Source of the DNA: Candidatus Saccharimonadota bacterium
Lineage (GTDB): Bacteria; Patescibacteriota; Saccharimonadia; Saccharimonadales; Saccharimonadaceae
Reading direction: 5' to 3'
Assembly (NCBI GenBank): GCA_027492255.1
Contig: JAPUFB010000001.1
Location: forward strand, 1-64,000
DNA: 64,000 bases
Every line of letters begins with the position of its first letter. Position 1 is the first letter of the stretch. Below the pieces are notes generated by a model. That model searched no databases and was not told the origin of the DNA. It worked only from the letters and a program-made list of their open reading frames with translations. The translations under genes and the position numbers were made by a program. Shown piece after piece: positions 7,753 through 16,739 of this stretch.

Positions 7753-8001
7753 CTACCATTGCCAGAAAAATACCCGCCCACTCAATAAAAAATAGATGAG
7801 TAGGGCGCCGATGACTGCCATGCCGCCGCATACGAGAAGTAGTCCAGTAATCAGGAGGATCTCTCCTCGTTTTCTCGGTTCCTTCATAAGGTAATATGCC
7901 AACCAAGACGCACCAAGCAGTGCGATAAAAATAACAATGAGATATGGTGCTATATCTCTAAAACCTACTGGAAAGCCAGCGAATAATGGAGGAGATATCA
8001 T
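7753..8001 (-). CDS. Small two-helix membrane protein after ftsK
   Basis: An 82-residue protein with two predicted membrane helices (about 17-37 and 48-72) joined by a short basic loop (MKEPRKRG). Its ATG overlaps the ftsK stop as ATGA, so it is translationally coupled to ftsK. No family was recognised. Co-expression suggests a link to division or envelope, which is inference only. Confidence 0.75.
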   Translation of the reverse strand: MISPPLFAGFPVGFRDIAPYLIVIFIALLGASWLAYYLMKEPRKRGEILLITGLLLVCGGMAVIGALLIYFLLSGRVFFWQW

Positions 8002-10220
8002 ACAGGAATACCAAACTCGTCAGTCTCGGTATCGCTACTCGCTGCTGCGCCAAGATCAGATAGACTATTGATCAGCACATCTCGTGGGCGAGCTCCGTCA
8101 GCCGGCCCGATTACTCCCTGCTCTTCCATCTCTTCCATGATACGTGCTGCTCGGGAGTACCCGATACGAAGACGTCGCTGCAGGAGGCTTGTTGAGGCTT
8201 TACCGCTCTCAACGACGACACGCACCGCATCGTTATACATACTGTCATCGCTGCCACCATCGAAGTCCATGACGATACCACCTTTGCCATTGAGCTGCAC
8301 TGGTTGCGCAGTAATCTCGTCGTCGTACTGGGCTGGTCGTTGGTCACGAAGATGATCAGTAATCTTGATAATTTCCTCGTCAGTTACCCATGCACCCTGT
8401 ACACGCTTTGGTTTACTCATGCTTGGCGTTAGTAAGAGCATATCTCCTTGTCCAAGCAGTTTCTCGGCGCCAATCTGGTCAAGAATCGTTCGTGAATCAA
8501 CTTGGGATGCGACGGTAAATGCGATACGAGCTGGGATATTCGCTTTAATAAGGCCCGTGATAACGTCAACACTTGGACGCTGTGTGGCAAGCACAAGATG
8601 AATACCGACGGCTCGAGCTTTCTGGGCCAAACGAACGATAAGCGCCTCGACATCGCGAGCAGCAATCATCATAAGATCAGCCAGCTCATCGATGACAATA
8701 ACAACATACGGCATAGCTTCGTCTTGTTTTTTCGCATTGTAGCCTTTGATATCACGAACTTTTTCTTCGGCAAGCAGACTATAGCGTCGCTCCATCTCAT
8801 TGACTGCCCACTTCAGTGCGCTGATTGTCTTTTCCGGTTCAGTAATAATCGGGGTGAGGAGGTGTGGGATATCAGCATAAGGAGCCATCTCAACCTGTTT
8901 TGGATCGACAAGTATAAGACGCATATCACTCGGGCTATTACGATAGAGCAGGCTTGCAAGCAACGTATTAATCATGACCGACTTACCAGAGCCAGTCTGA
9001 CCTGCGATGAGTACGTGAGGCATCTTATTGAGCTCACCGAGCATCGGTTCCCCGGCAATATCACGTCCGATCGCAAAACTAAGCGGCTCATTCGCCTTCA
9101 TCCACTCTTTTGAATTGAGAATACCGTAGAGACGTACATCGGCAGCCTTGACGTTCGGCACTTCGATACCGACAGCCCGCTGACCAGGTATCGGTGCTTC
9201 AATACGAAGGCTTTGCGCGGCGAGATTAAGCGCGATATTGGTTTCCAGTGCTGAAATACGGCTTAGTTTCACGCCACTCGGTGGCTTGAGGGTGTACTGC
9301 GTCACCTTCGGGCCAATATTTGCCCCTTCCATATCAACATCAATACTGAATTCTCCCAGTGTATCTTTAATTATTTGCGCGTTATGTTTTACATCACCGG
9401 CATCGGCAGGGCTTTGTTTCTTCTCAAGTAAATCAAGGCTCGGTACTTCCCAATCAGGATCACTTGCAGCCGTCAATGCAGCCTGTTCCTCTGCTGCTTT
9501 ATCTTGCTTCACACTATTACGAAGACTTGATAGCGCGCCTGATTTTTCGCCACTCATAACCGTTGGAACACCCTCATTCATGCGAAATTCACCGATCGTT
9601 GAAGAACGAGGGTTATCCAGCTCGGCCGCTCGTTGCGCAACTTTTGTATTCGCATCCAAAGAGGTACTTTCATCACGACGGAATAACGCAAGAAGAGAAT
9701 CAATTACAGCTTTTGGTGAGATACTCAGCGCAAATAGGCTTGTGATCAACATTGAAAATGCCATAATCAGTGCGCCTACCTGCGGGTTAACAAGCGTTAA
9801 TATCCCTTGTCCAATAAGCCAGCCTAAGATTCCTCCGCCATTGCCAGTTTGAGCAAATTCCATTGAATTTGGCTCTGCACTCATAAGCTGCATAAAACCA
9901 GCTGCCGAAATAGTAAAGAAGATTGACGCAAAAACAACAACTCCAGGCAAACGGCTCTCTTCTGAACGGAAGATCTGCACCGCATGATACAAAAATAAGA
10001 TCGGGAGAATAAACGATGCCCATCCAAAGAGGAATCGGGCCATTTTTTGTGTCTCAACCGGAAAAATACCGCCCGAGCCAAACATACCAAGGACAAGTAG
10101 AAACGCAAGCACAACCAGAACAACTGCACCGACTTGCGGCCAAAAGCCATCAGGAAGCGTGTGGGTGACCGCTGGTTTGCTGTGCTTTGTGGATTTTCGT
10201 GATTTTTTCTTTCGTGCCAT
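7998..10220 (-). CDS. ftsK: DNA translocase FtsK/SpoIIIE
   Basis: About 740 residues from ATG 10220, chosen because the protein then begins MARKKKSRK and a good promoter sits just upstream (10240-10268). Four membrane helices lie in 25-170, followed by a short linker (about 175-270), unlike the very long linkers of E. coli. The motor has Walker A GQTGSGKS (about 407-414), Walker B VIVIDELADLMM (about 507) and the QRPSVDVITGLIKANIPARI region. The C-terminal winged-helix gamma domain (RRLRIGYSRAARIMEEME) reads orientation sequences. It pumps chromosomal DNA through the division septum. Confidence 0.95.
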   Translation of the reverse strand: MARKKKSRKSTKHSKPAVTHTLPDGFWPQVGAVVLVVLAFLLVLGMFGSGGIFPVETQKMARFLFGWASFILPILFLYHAVQIFRSEESRLPGVVVFASIFFTISAAGFMQLMSAEPNSMEFAQTGNGGGILGWLIGQGILTLVNPQVGALIMAFSMLITSLFALSISPKAVIDSLLALFRRDESTSLDANTKVAQRAAELDNPRSSTIGEFRMNEGVPTVMSGEKSGALSSLRNSVKQDKAAEEQAALTAASDPDWEVPSLDLLEKKQSPADAGDVKHNAQIIKDTLGEFSIDVDMEGANIGPKVTQYTLKPPSGVKLSRISALETNIALNLAAQSLRIEAPIPGQRAVGIEVPNVKAADVRLYGILNSKEWMKANEPLSFAIGRDIAGEPMLGELNKMPHVLIAGQTGSGKSVMINTLLASLLYRNSPSDMRLILVDPKQVEMAPYADIPHLLTPIITEPEKTISALKWAVNEMERRYSLLAEEKVRDIKGYNAKKQDEAMPYVVIVIDELADLMMIAARDVEALIVRLAQKARAVGIHLVLATQRPSVDVITGLIKANIPARIAFTVASQVDSRTILDQIGAEKLLGQGDMLLLTPSMSKPKRVQGAWVTDEEIIKITDHLRDQRPAQYDDEITAQPVQLNGKGGIVMDFDGGSDDSMYNDAVRVVVESGKASTSLLQRRLRIGYSRAARIMEEMEEQGVIGPADGARPRDVLINSLSDLGAAASSDTETDEFGIPV

Positions 10221-10239
10221 ACGATGTATTCCGGTAATG

Positions 10240-10268
10240 ATTATATCCCCCGACATCTACCCTGTCGA
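10240..10268 (-). promoter_or_regulatory. ftsK promoter
   Basis: TCGACA (10268-10263), 17-nt spacer, TATAAT (10245-10240) on the minus strand, one mismatch from the full consensus. The ATG at 10220 lies 19 nt after the -10, giving a 5' leader of only about 12 nt without a Shine-Dalgarno site. Confidence 0.75.
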
Positions 10269-10363
10269 GGTATGGGTATAATAAAATTGTAGCATAATTT
10301 GCAACGAAATGCAAGGGGCTTATGGTTTACTACCGATTTGAAAAATACTATAAAAAGAAAATA

Positions 10364-10380
10364 AGCGGATTTACTCCGCT
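10364..10380 (-). terminator. RNase J gene terminator
   Basis: Minus-strand hairpin AGCGGA-GTAAA-TCCGCT followed by TATTTTCTTTTT. It lies 60 nt past the stop codon. The loop GTAAA recurs in the terminators at 14426-14465 and 60901-60930. Confidence 0.8.
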
Positions 10381-10440
10381 ATTTTCTTTTACCACTTCCC
10401 AGGAAGCGCAACCCAAGAAAGCTTTGCTTTCCTATTTGTG

Positions 10441-12591
10441 TTAGTACCCTCGCGAGTCAAACTTATTCTTCGGTACTTGGACTTCAGAATCAGGGAATTG
10501 CTTAGGAGGAAATGCCTTAGGTTCAGGTCGTACGAATGGCTTTGGGTGTACATTCTGCCCCTGTGGTACACCGGAGGCCACTGCACCTTTTTGTGGCTGT
10601 TGCGGCTGACCACTGCCGATCTCATTGATAACCGGTATAACAATCGGCATACGACGTGTCTGGTCATAGAGTACGTGTGTCAATTCATCTTTGATCTCTT
10701 TCTTCACGATATCGAGATCAATCTTGCGGCCCGAGAAACTCCTCGCCACTTTTTGCTTTAAATACTGGCGAATAAGATTCATAAGCTCCTCACTATCGCG
10801 CATGTAGATAAAGCCACGAGAGATGATATCAGGGCTTGTCAATAACCGTCCTGAAGACTTACTCACCGTCAGTACGACAACAAATATTCCTTCGTTTGCC
10901 ATATGGATACGGTCTTTCAGTACAACTTCGCTTACTTCTGCACCACTATCGTCATACATGATACCGCCAGAAGGAATACGGCCTGTCTTGGCAGCTGACC
11001 CATCGTGGAAAAACTCAACCACATCGCCAGCATCACAGACGAAGATATTATTGCGCGGGATACCACATTCCTGCTCAGCAAGCCGTGCATTATGTACCAG
11101 CATATGATACTCACCGTGATTCGGCAGATAGTACGTTGGATGAACCGCGTTAATCACACGGACATGATCATCGTAGTATCCGTGCCCTGAAAGATGGAGT
11201 GGACCAATGCCTGTAAGATGCGTCTTGCCGTTTTGAATAACTTCGCCACCTTCTCGCATCAGGCCATCAACAGTACGCACGACGTATTTCTCGTTGCCAG
11301 GGATTGGATTTGAGCTAAATACGACAACGTCAGTATTTTTAATCTTGATGTGTTTATGGGCCCCGCTTGCCATACGATTAAGCACGGCATTAAACTCACC
11401 CTGACTACCAGTACAGACAATTGTAACCTTGCCGTCAGGAAGCTTAATGATATCGTCCATCTTCATGATGACGTCTTTTGGCACTTTGATTGCACCTGTG
11501 CGAAGGGCAACCTCAAGGTTTTGAATCATACTATAGCCAGCAAAAGCAACACGGCGGTCGTGTTTCTTCGCTTCATCCAAGATGAGCTGCATGCGATGGA
11601 GCTGGCTCGAGAAGCTCGAGATAATAGCTCGAGAATTTGGATATTTCTCCATCACCTCACCCATCGAATGCTGGATGTCAAACTCACCGTGCGTATGAGA
11701 CCCATCACTTTCGCAGTTTGTAGACTCATTCATAAAGAGAAGGAATCCTTCTTTTGAAGCAATCTCAGTGATACGATCAAAATCGAAGGCCTTGCCATCA
11801 ACCGGATCCTTTTCGATACGCCAGTCACCGGACGTAATAATATTGCCTACCGGCGTACGAATAACAACGGCGGCGGCGTCAGGGATTGAATGATTCACAC
11901 GAATCATCTCGACAGAGAAATTGTCGCCGATTTGTGCGCGCTCATGCGCTTCTGGGTTTAGTTCATGATAATCAGGTTCAAAGCCAGTCGTTGCTTCTTC
12001 CATATTTTTCTGCAGCATACCGATAGTAAATCGGGTACTATACACCGGCGCAGGAATACGGTGAATAAAGTGACGGAATGAGCCGATGTGATCAAGGTGT
12101 CCGTGCGTAAACACATGCCCGCGAATCTTGTGCTTATTCTGCTCGAGATAGGATATGTCTGGCGTTATGTAATTGATACCAGGATAGTCTTCACGTCCCG
12201 GAAATAGAAAGCCCATGTCGATAACGATGATTTCACCGTCGTACTCAAGGGCAGTCATGTTTTTACCAATACCCATCTCACCGACACCGCCGATTGGAAT
12301 TACTTTGAGGCTCGGTCGATTCGTATTCGGACGAACCTTCTTCTGATCGGCAATGCTAAATTGTCGACCACCATAGCCGTTGTAAATAGATTTGTTGACC
12401 GGAATATCGATCATGTGTTGTGATGCGCGTGCGTTCACGTTTTCGCTAGTACGCCGTGCAGCTCGAAATACTTCCCCACGTCTCGTGGTCGTATTGTTCA
12501 GTACCGTATTGTCTGATTTTGCTTTCTGTTGGTTTCCTGGGCGCTTGGATATATCATCCTTCGCGGGACCAGCGAGTCGTCGTTGACCCAT
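10441..12591 (-). CDS. rnj: Ribonuclease J
   Basis: A 716-residue metallo-beta-lactamase/beta-CASP ribonuclease. Residues 1-90 are a basic, probably disordered extension that most homologues lack. The catalytic domain starts at LKVIPIGGVGEMG (about 94), with HGHLDH (164-169) binding the two metal ions; the beta-CASP insert includes NESTNCESDGSHTHGE and the SxHxS-type SGHGYYDD region. The C-terminus has the RNase J oligomerisation domain followed by a Pro/Gln-rich tail. It performs endo- and 5'-to-3' exonucleolytic mRNA decay and rRNA maturation, working with PNPase, encoded nearby. Leaderless mRNAs, as predicted here, expose 5' ends to this enzyme. Confidence 0.95.
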   Translation of the reverse strand: MGQRRLAGPAKDDISKRPGNQQKAKSDNTVLNNTTTRRGEVFRAARRTSENVNARASQHMIDIPVNKSIYNGYGGRQFSIADQKKVRPNTNRPSLKVIPIGGVGEMGIGKNMTALEYDGEIIVIDMGFLFPGREDYPGINYITPDISYLEQNKHKIRGHVFTHGHLDHIGSFRHFIHRIPAPVYSTRFTIGMLQKNMEEATTGFEPDYHELNPEAHERAQIGDNFSVEMIRVNHSIPDAAAVVIRTPVGNIITSGDWRIEKDPVDGKAFDFDRITEIASKEGFLLFMNESTNCESDGSHTHGEFDIQHSMGEVMEKYPNSRAIISSFSSQLHRMQLILDEAKKHDRRVAFAGYSMIQNLEVALRTGAIKVPKDVIMKMDDIIKLPDGKVTIVCTGSQGEFNAVLNRMASGAHKHIKIKNTDVVVFSSNPIPGNEKYVVRTVDGLMREGGEVIQNGKTHLTGIGPLHLSGHGYYDDHVRVINAVHPTYYLPNHGEYHMLVHNARLAEQECGIPRNNIFVCDAGDVVEFFHDGSAAKTGRIPSGGIMYDDSGAEVSEVVLKDRIHMANEGIFVVVLTVSKSSGRLLTSPDIISRGFIYMRDSEELMNLIRQYLKQKVARSFSGRKIDLDIVKKEIKDELTHVLYDQTRRMPIVIPVINEIGSGQPQQPQKGAVASGVPQGQNVHPKPFVRPEPKAFPPKQFPDSEVQVPKNKFDSRGY

Positions 12592-12727
12592 AAATTTTTA
12601 CCTAGTTTCCTTTCTTTTTTAGTATCAAATAGGTTTCGAAAAAAACAGGGGTGAGAGGCATTGGTCACAGTAGTCGTTTCCTCTCAAAGTTACAACTAGT
12701 ATAACAAAACAGAGACAAAAACACAAC

Positions 12728-13624
12728 CTATATCCGTGATTGGTCGCGTGAGAGGCACTTTTCGACAAGTGCCATCGCCTCGGTCTGATAGTTTGCTGTC
12801 GACCCATCAATATCGGAATCCGCAAGAGAGCCAACAGAACGGAGTGTCAGGACAGGTATGAATGCTGCGTAAAATTCTTTGCGCGACATACCTATCCCCG
12901 CAATAATTATCTCGAGAAAATCTTTTGCCATACGCTCATCGTGGGCAGTATTATGCATCCGTACATAACTCTGGGCAATATCGTTAAAACGAGCAATCTC
13001 AACACCAGCCTTCTCTCCATCAAAAATTACCCATTGGCCGTCTATATCGAAAATTTGCCACGGTGACATATCATTATGCTGCAAACGAAGCGTGACATTA
13101 CGCTCATATTCAGCGAATAAGCTTTTCGCCTCATCAATAATTTTCTGATCGACATGACCTACTACCCACTCTTTCCATGAGTTGCCAGCCGGCTCAAACT
13201 TATTAGAGAGGTAGGTGTACGTCCTCGGCAAAGAAAAATCGCCGGCCGCTTTATCGAGCTGGACATGCATGTCGGCATAGCGCTGTAAATTTGCCCTCCA
13301 GCGTTCGGCATCACCGCGCGGCGCTACCTGTGGCGCATCAATATATTCAAACACAAGACCATCGTCGCCGATACGCTGCACAAGATGTTGTCCGCGGAGG
13401 CGCATTGTTGGATTAAGCACATCCACACGATCCATAAATTCAGCCCACAAACATTCACGCTCAAGATTCTCAATAAGTTCAGCTTGTTTCGCAATTTTTA
13501 CAAAATACCAGCTTCCCACCCGTCGAGCTTTCACATACATGAATCGATCATTGACACCAAGTACATCATCAAGCGAGATAACCTCATCAAATATGCGCGT
13601 AAGGTCAGCAAACGAGATGCTCAT
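12728..13624 (-). CDS. Protein-kinase-fold phosphotransferase (APH/choline kinase-like)
   Basis: A 298-residue protein with the aminoglycoside phosphotransferase-like fold: a YVKARR...WYFVKIAK nucleotide-binding strand pair, the Brenner-type catalytic motif HNDMSPWQ (183-190) and FDGEKAG (201-207) in the place of the DFG/D-x-E metal site. The usual Asn after HxD is Gln here. Such kinases phosphorylate small molecules such as choline, sugars or homoserine; the substrate is unknown. ATG overlaps the UDG stop as ATGA, so the two genes are coupled. Confidence 0.7.
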   Translation of the reverse strand: MSISFADLTRIFDEVISLDDVLGVNDRFMYVKARRVGSWYFVKIAKQAELIENLERECLWAEFMDRVDVLNPTMRLRGQHLVQRIGDDGLVFEYIDAPQVAPRGDAERWRANLQRYADMHVQLDKAAGDFSLPRTYTYLSNKFEPAGNSWKEWVVGHVDQKIIDEAKSLFAEYERNVTLRLQHNDMSPWQIFDIDGQWVIFDGEKAGVEIARFNDIAQSYVRMHNTAHDERMAKDFLEIIIAGIGMSRKEFYAAFIPVLTLRSVGSLADSDIDGSTANYQTEAMALVEKCLSRDQSRI

Positions 13625-14202
13625 GTTCTCAACTCGTTGTCTGCAAGTTCCTTTGCCCTCAAGAAGTCATCGATAAGCGTTTGCTTCATACTTCCATTGT
13701 ATAGCGCTGCTGCCGGATGGTACAGCGGTATCACCAAGAATTCATACTGATGATACTGAACCTTCCGTGCATGGCCATGATCCTTAGAGATACGAATATC
13801 CGGAATAAAACATTCCCCACTGTGCCGTCCAAGTGTAATGACAACTTTCGGATGAATAATTTCAAGCTGGCGCATAAGGTACGGCCAAAAAGCCCGTTTC
13901 TCCTCAGGTAAAGGATCACGATTGTTCGGCGGACGATATTTCACGATATTGGTAATATAGACGTCTCCTCGTTCAAGTCCCGCCTCTGCGAGCATTTTGT
14001 TAAGAAATTTTCCGCTCGCGCCAACAAAGGGTAACCCCTGTTCGTCCTCTTGTTTACCAGGAGCTTCACCGATAAATACGATGTCCGCATCACTATTACC
14101 GTCACCCATGACGAGTTGTGTCGCCCCGAGCGCCAGCTCGTCACACACATTGTGCACAAGAATCTCTTCTCGGAGTTCATCGAGACGACTTTGTTTATTC
14201 AT
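13621..14202 (-). CDS. Family-4-like uracil-DNA glycosylase lacking Fe-S ligands
   Basis: A 193-residue UDG of the family 4/5 type: motif 1 GEAPGKQED (about 46-54), GLPFVGASGKFLN, the NIVKYRPPNNRDP segment and motif 2 HPAA near residue 161. It removes uracil from deaminated DNA. Classic family 4 enzymes hold a 4Fe-4S cluster with four Cys. Only two Cys are present in the whole protein (Cys20 and one in GECFIP), and the KCRPP and CxPYL ligand positions are Tyr and Phe/Trp here, so the cluster cannot form in the usual way. A TATAGT box lies 6 nt upstream of the ATG and there is no Shine-Dalgarno site. Confidence 0.88.
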   Translation of the reverse strand: MNKQSRLDELREEILVHNVCDELALGATQLVMGDGNSDADIVFIGEAPGKQEDEQGLPFVGASGKFLNKMLAEAGLERGDVYITNIVKYRPPNNRDPLPEEKRAFWPYLMRQLEIIHPKVVITLGRHSGECFIPDIRISKDHGHARKVQYHQYEFLVIPLYHPAAALYNGSMKQTLIDDFLRAKELADNELRT

Positions 14203-14208
14203 GCACTT

Positions 14209-14214
14209 ACTATA
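14209..14214 (-). promoter_or_regulatory. -10 box of the UDG gene
   Basis: TGCTATAGT on the minus strand (extended -10, TATAGT at 14214-14209) ends 6 nt before the ATG at 14202. Predicts a leaderless transcript. Confidence 0.55.
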
Positions 14215-14220
14215 GCAAAG

Positions 14221-14370
14221 TTATCGTGTGGATTTTCGGGAAGAATCTCTCGAATTGCGTTCAAATTTCTTAAGAATCCACCCAATAACAAACGGCGCAA
14301 TCCACACGAGAAAACGCCGAACCGATGGAGTACGAAATAGTTTCGCAATTGCTGATATCATACTAACCAT
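14221..14370 (-). CDS. Small 49-residue membrane peptide
   Basis: A short frame from ATG 14370 to TAA at 14221. The peptide begins MVSMISAIAKLF, has a basic patch (TPSVRR), one hydrophobic helix (FLVWIAPFVIGWIL) and a very basic, Ser-rich tail. It fills the gap between pnp and the UDG gene on the same strand. The composition is typical of a small single-pass membrane protein rather than chance. No good ribosome-binding site; not recognised as a family. Confidence 0.45.
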   Translation of the reverse strand: MVSMISAIAKLFRTPSVRRFLVWIAPFVIGWILKKFERNSRDSSRKSTR

Positions 14371-14425
14371 TGTACCGAAAATTACGCTGTGCGTGAGTAA
14401 TAATTGTCACCGTTTGCACTACTAT

Positions 14426-14465
14426 AAAAAATATCCAGCGAATTTACTTCGTGGATATTTTTTTA
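14426..14465 (-). terminator. pnp terminator
   Basis: Minus-strand hairpin with AAATATCCACGAA, loop GTAAA, TTCGCTGGATATTTTTT (one bulge), ending in a T tract, 27 nt after the pnp stop. Confidence 0.8.
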
Positions 14466-14491
14466 GAAACCGTAGGAATCTTTTTGTGTTC

Positions 14492-16612
14492 CTACTTGAG
14501 ATCACTTGGGCGCATACTGAGATTCAAACGTCCACGGTCATCGATAGCAACAAGACGAACTTTGACGACATCGCCTTCCTTGACCTTGTCCGTGACCTTT
14601 TCGACACGCACATCATCCATCTGTGATACGTGACACATACCGTCAATACCTGGCATGATATTAATAAAGGCGCCAAATTCCATGAGCTTTACAACTTTTC
14701 CTTCATAGATCTTCCCTACTTCCGGTTCTTCAACCAGGGACTTAATCCAGTTGATCGCTTTTTCAATTGCTGCCGCATCAACCGCAGCGATCGTCACGAG
14801 TCCAGTATCCTTGATATCTACTTCGGCACCAGTTTCGCTGGTAATCTTATTAATCATCTCACCACCCTTACCGATGATTGCACCGATTTTTTCAGGGTTG
14901 ACCATAAGTTTTTCGATGCGTGGTGCATAAGGGCTCATCGTTTTTCGTGGGCCATCAAGAGTTTCGAGCATGTGTTTCAAGATGTAAGCCCGGCCTTCTT
15001 TTCCTTGATTGATCGCATCAGCGAGCACGTCAACTGGCAGCCCATGTACTTTCATATCCATCTGTAGTGCCGTGATACCCTTGCTTGTTCCGGCAGTCTT
15101 GAAATCCATATCACCAGCGAAATCCTCTGCGTCAGCGATGTCTGACAGTACACACGGCTTGTTGCCGTCCATCATTAGCCCCATAGCGATACCAGATACA
15201 GGTGATTTCAATGGGACACCAGCATCCATAAGCGCGAGACAGCTCGAGCAGGTTGCTGCCATGCTCGTCGAACCGTTTTGGCTCATAATTTCCGTCACGC
15301 TACGGATAGCGTAAGGGAAATCTTCTTCACTTGGCAGTACTGCAAAGAGAGCTCGTTCAGCAAGATAGCCGTGACCGATTTCGCGGCGTCCTGGTGAACC
15401 AAGTCGCTTCACTTCTCCGACAGTATAGCCTGGTGCATTGTAGTGATGCATGTAGCGGCGTTCGAAATCACTCTGTTCCATTGTGTCGACGAGTTGCGCA
15501 TATGACAGTGGCGCAAGTGTGACGATATTGAGCGCCTGCGTAAGACCTCTTGTAAAGATACTTGATCCGTGCGTACGTGGTAGAACGCCAACTTCGCTCG
15601 ACAAAGGTCGAATTTCGGTTAATTTGCGGCCATCTGGTCGGGTACCAGACTTAATGATATTGGCGCGCACATCTTTATGAAGCGCCATCGTAAAGGCTTC
15701 CTCATATTCGGCCTTGAGGGCGTCATATTCTTCGCCATGTTTTTCGGTCATTGCATCATGAAATTCACCGCGCAGTACACCGATAAGCTCATTGCGCTCA
15801 GGGTATGGCTTCTGTAGATCTTCGCCTAGCTTGCCTTTTGTCCACTCGTCTACTACTTTTTGAATTTCTTCATTTGGAAGCACGAGTGTGTACTCAAGCG
15901 GTGCTACACCAACCTTCTTTGCAAGCTCGCGCTGTAGAGCGATGGCTGGCTGGATCATACCATGAGCCCAAGCGAGTCCCTCAATAATTAACTCTTCTGT
16001 GACTTCGTTTGCCCCAGCTTCAACCATGGTGATACCACCTTCAACACCAGCGACCACTAGATCAAGCTCGCTCGCCGCGCGCTCCTCTGGAGTAAGGAAG
16101 GCTTTAAATTCACCATCGACACGGCCGACACGAACACCGGCTACCGGGCCGTCAAACGGCGTACCACTAAGCATGAGTGCCGTACTCGCAGCGATCATCG
16201 CCACCATATCGGGTCGGAAGTTTGGATCCATAGAGAGAACACTCGATACTACCTGTACTTCTTGGCGGTAACCTTTTGGAAACAGCGGACGAATTGGACG
16301 GTCAATAAGACGTCCAATAAGAATTGCTTCGTCACTTGGACGGCCTTCTCGTTTTATAAATCGAGAACCACTGATTTTACCAGCTGCATAAAATTTTTCT
16401 TCATAGTCAATCGATAATGGGAAATAATCCATCCCTTGAATCGGTCGATTACCTACCATGACAGTACCAAGCACGACAGTTTCGCCGTAGGTAACAAGTA
16501 CACTCGCGGTCGAACGGAAGCCGACTCTGTTAACTTCGAGTTTCAGCGGCTGTCCGCAGAACTCCGTTGATACGGCAATAATATCCTTGCCATTAGGGTT
16601 GATTGTACTCAT
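14492..16612 (-). CDS. pnp: Polyribonucleotide nucleotidyltransferase (PNPase)
   Basis: A 706-residue PNPase with two RNase PH domains (about 15-145 and 310-540, FTRGLTQAL and EDFPYAIRSVTEIM motifs), a helical linker, a KH domain with IGKGGE GxxG loop (about 575) and a C-terminal S1 domain (GKIYEGKVVKLMEFGAFI). It degrades RNA 3'-to-5' with phosphate. An AAAGGAGG site precedes the ATG. In many bacteria rpsO is directly upstream; here rpsO lies 2.4 kb away with a regulator and hydrolases between. Confidence 0.97.
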   Translation of the reverse strand: MSTINPNGKDIIAVSTEFCGQPLKLEVNRVGFRSTASVLVTYGETVVLGTVMVGNRPIQGMDYFPLSIDYEEKFYAAGKISGSRFIKREGRPSDEAILIGRLIDRPIRPLFPKGYRQEVQVVSSVLSMDPNFRPDMVAMIAASTALMLSGTPFDGPVAGVRVGRVDGEFKAFLTPEERAASELDLVVAGVEGGITMVEAGANEVTEELIIEGLAWAHGMIQPAIALQRELAKKVGVAPLEYTLVLPNEEIQKVVDEWTKGKLGEDLQKPYPERNELIGVLRGEFHDAMTEKHGEEYDALKAEYEEAFTMALHKDVRANIIKSGTRPDGRKLTEIRPLSSEVGVLPRTHGSSIFTRGLTQALNIVTLAPLSYAQLVDTMEQSDFERRYMHHYNAPGYTVGEVKRLGSPGRREIGHGYLAERALFAVLPSEEDFPYAIRSVTEIMSQNGSTSMAATCSSCLALMDAGVPLKSPVSGIAMGLMMDGNKPCVLSDIADAEDFAGDMDFKTAGTSKGITALQMDMKVHGLPVDVLADAINQGKEGRAYILKHMLETLDGPRKTMSPYAPRIEKLMVNPEKIGAIIGKGGEMINKITSETGAEVDIKDTGLVTIAAVDAAAIEKAINWIKSLVEEPEVGKIYEGKVVKLMEFGAFINIMPGIDGMCHVSQMDDVRVEKVTDKVKEGDVVKVRLVAIDDRGRLNLSMRPSDLK

Positions 16613-16739
16613 AAGAGCCTCCTTTAATAATTCTCACTCACCTTCTATTTAGCGAATAAGTAACGGGTAGAAAAATTTGTCTTCACAAATCCTGCTATCC
16701 ACCACTTACTCGTGCGAGTGATCTATGTTGTAGTATACC

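Noticed and set aside
14228..14626. 132-codon plus-strand frame near the pnp end
   Set aside because: Overlaps the pnp terminator and the start of the small minus-strand peptide; no coding character.
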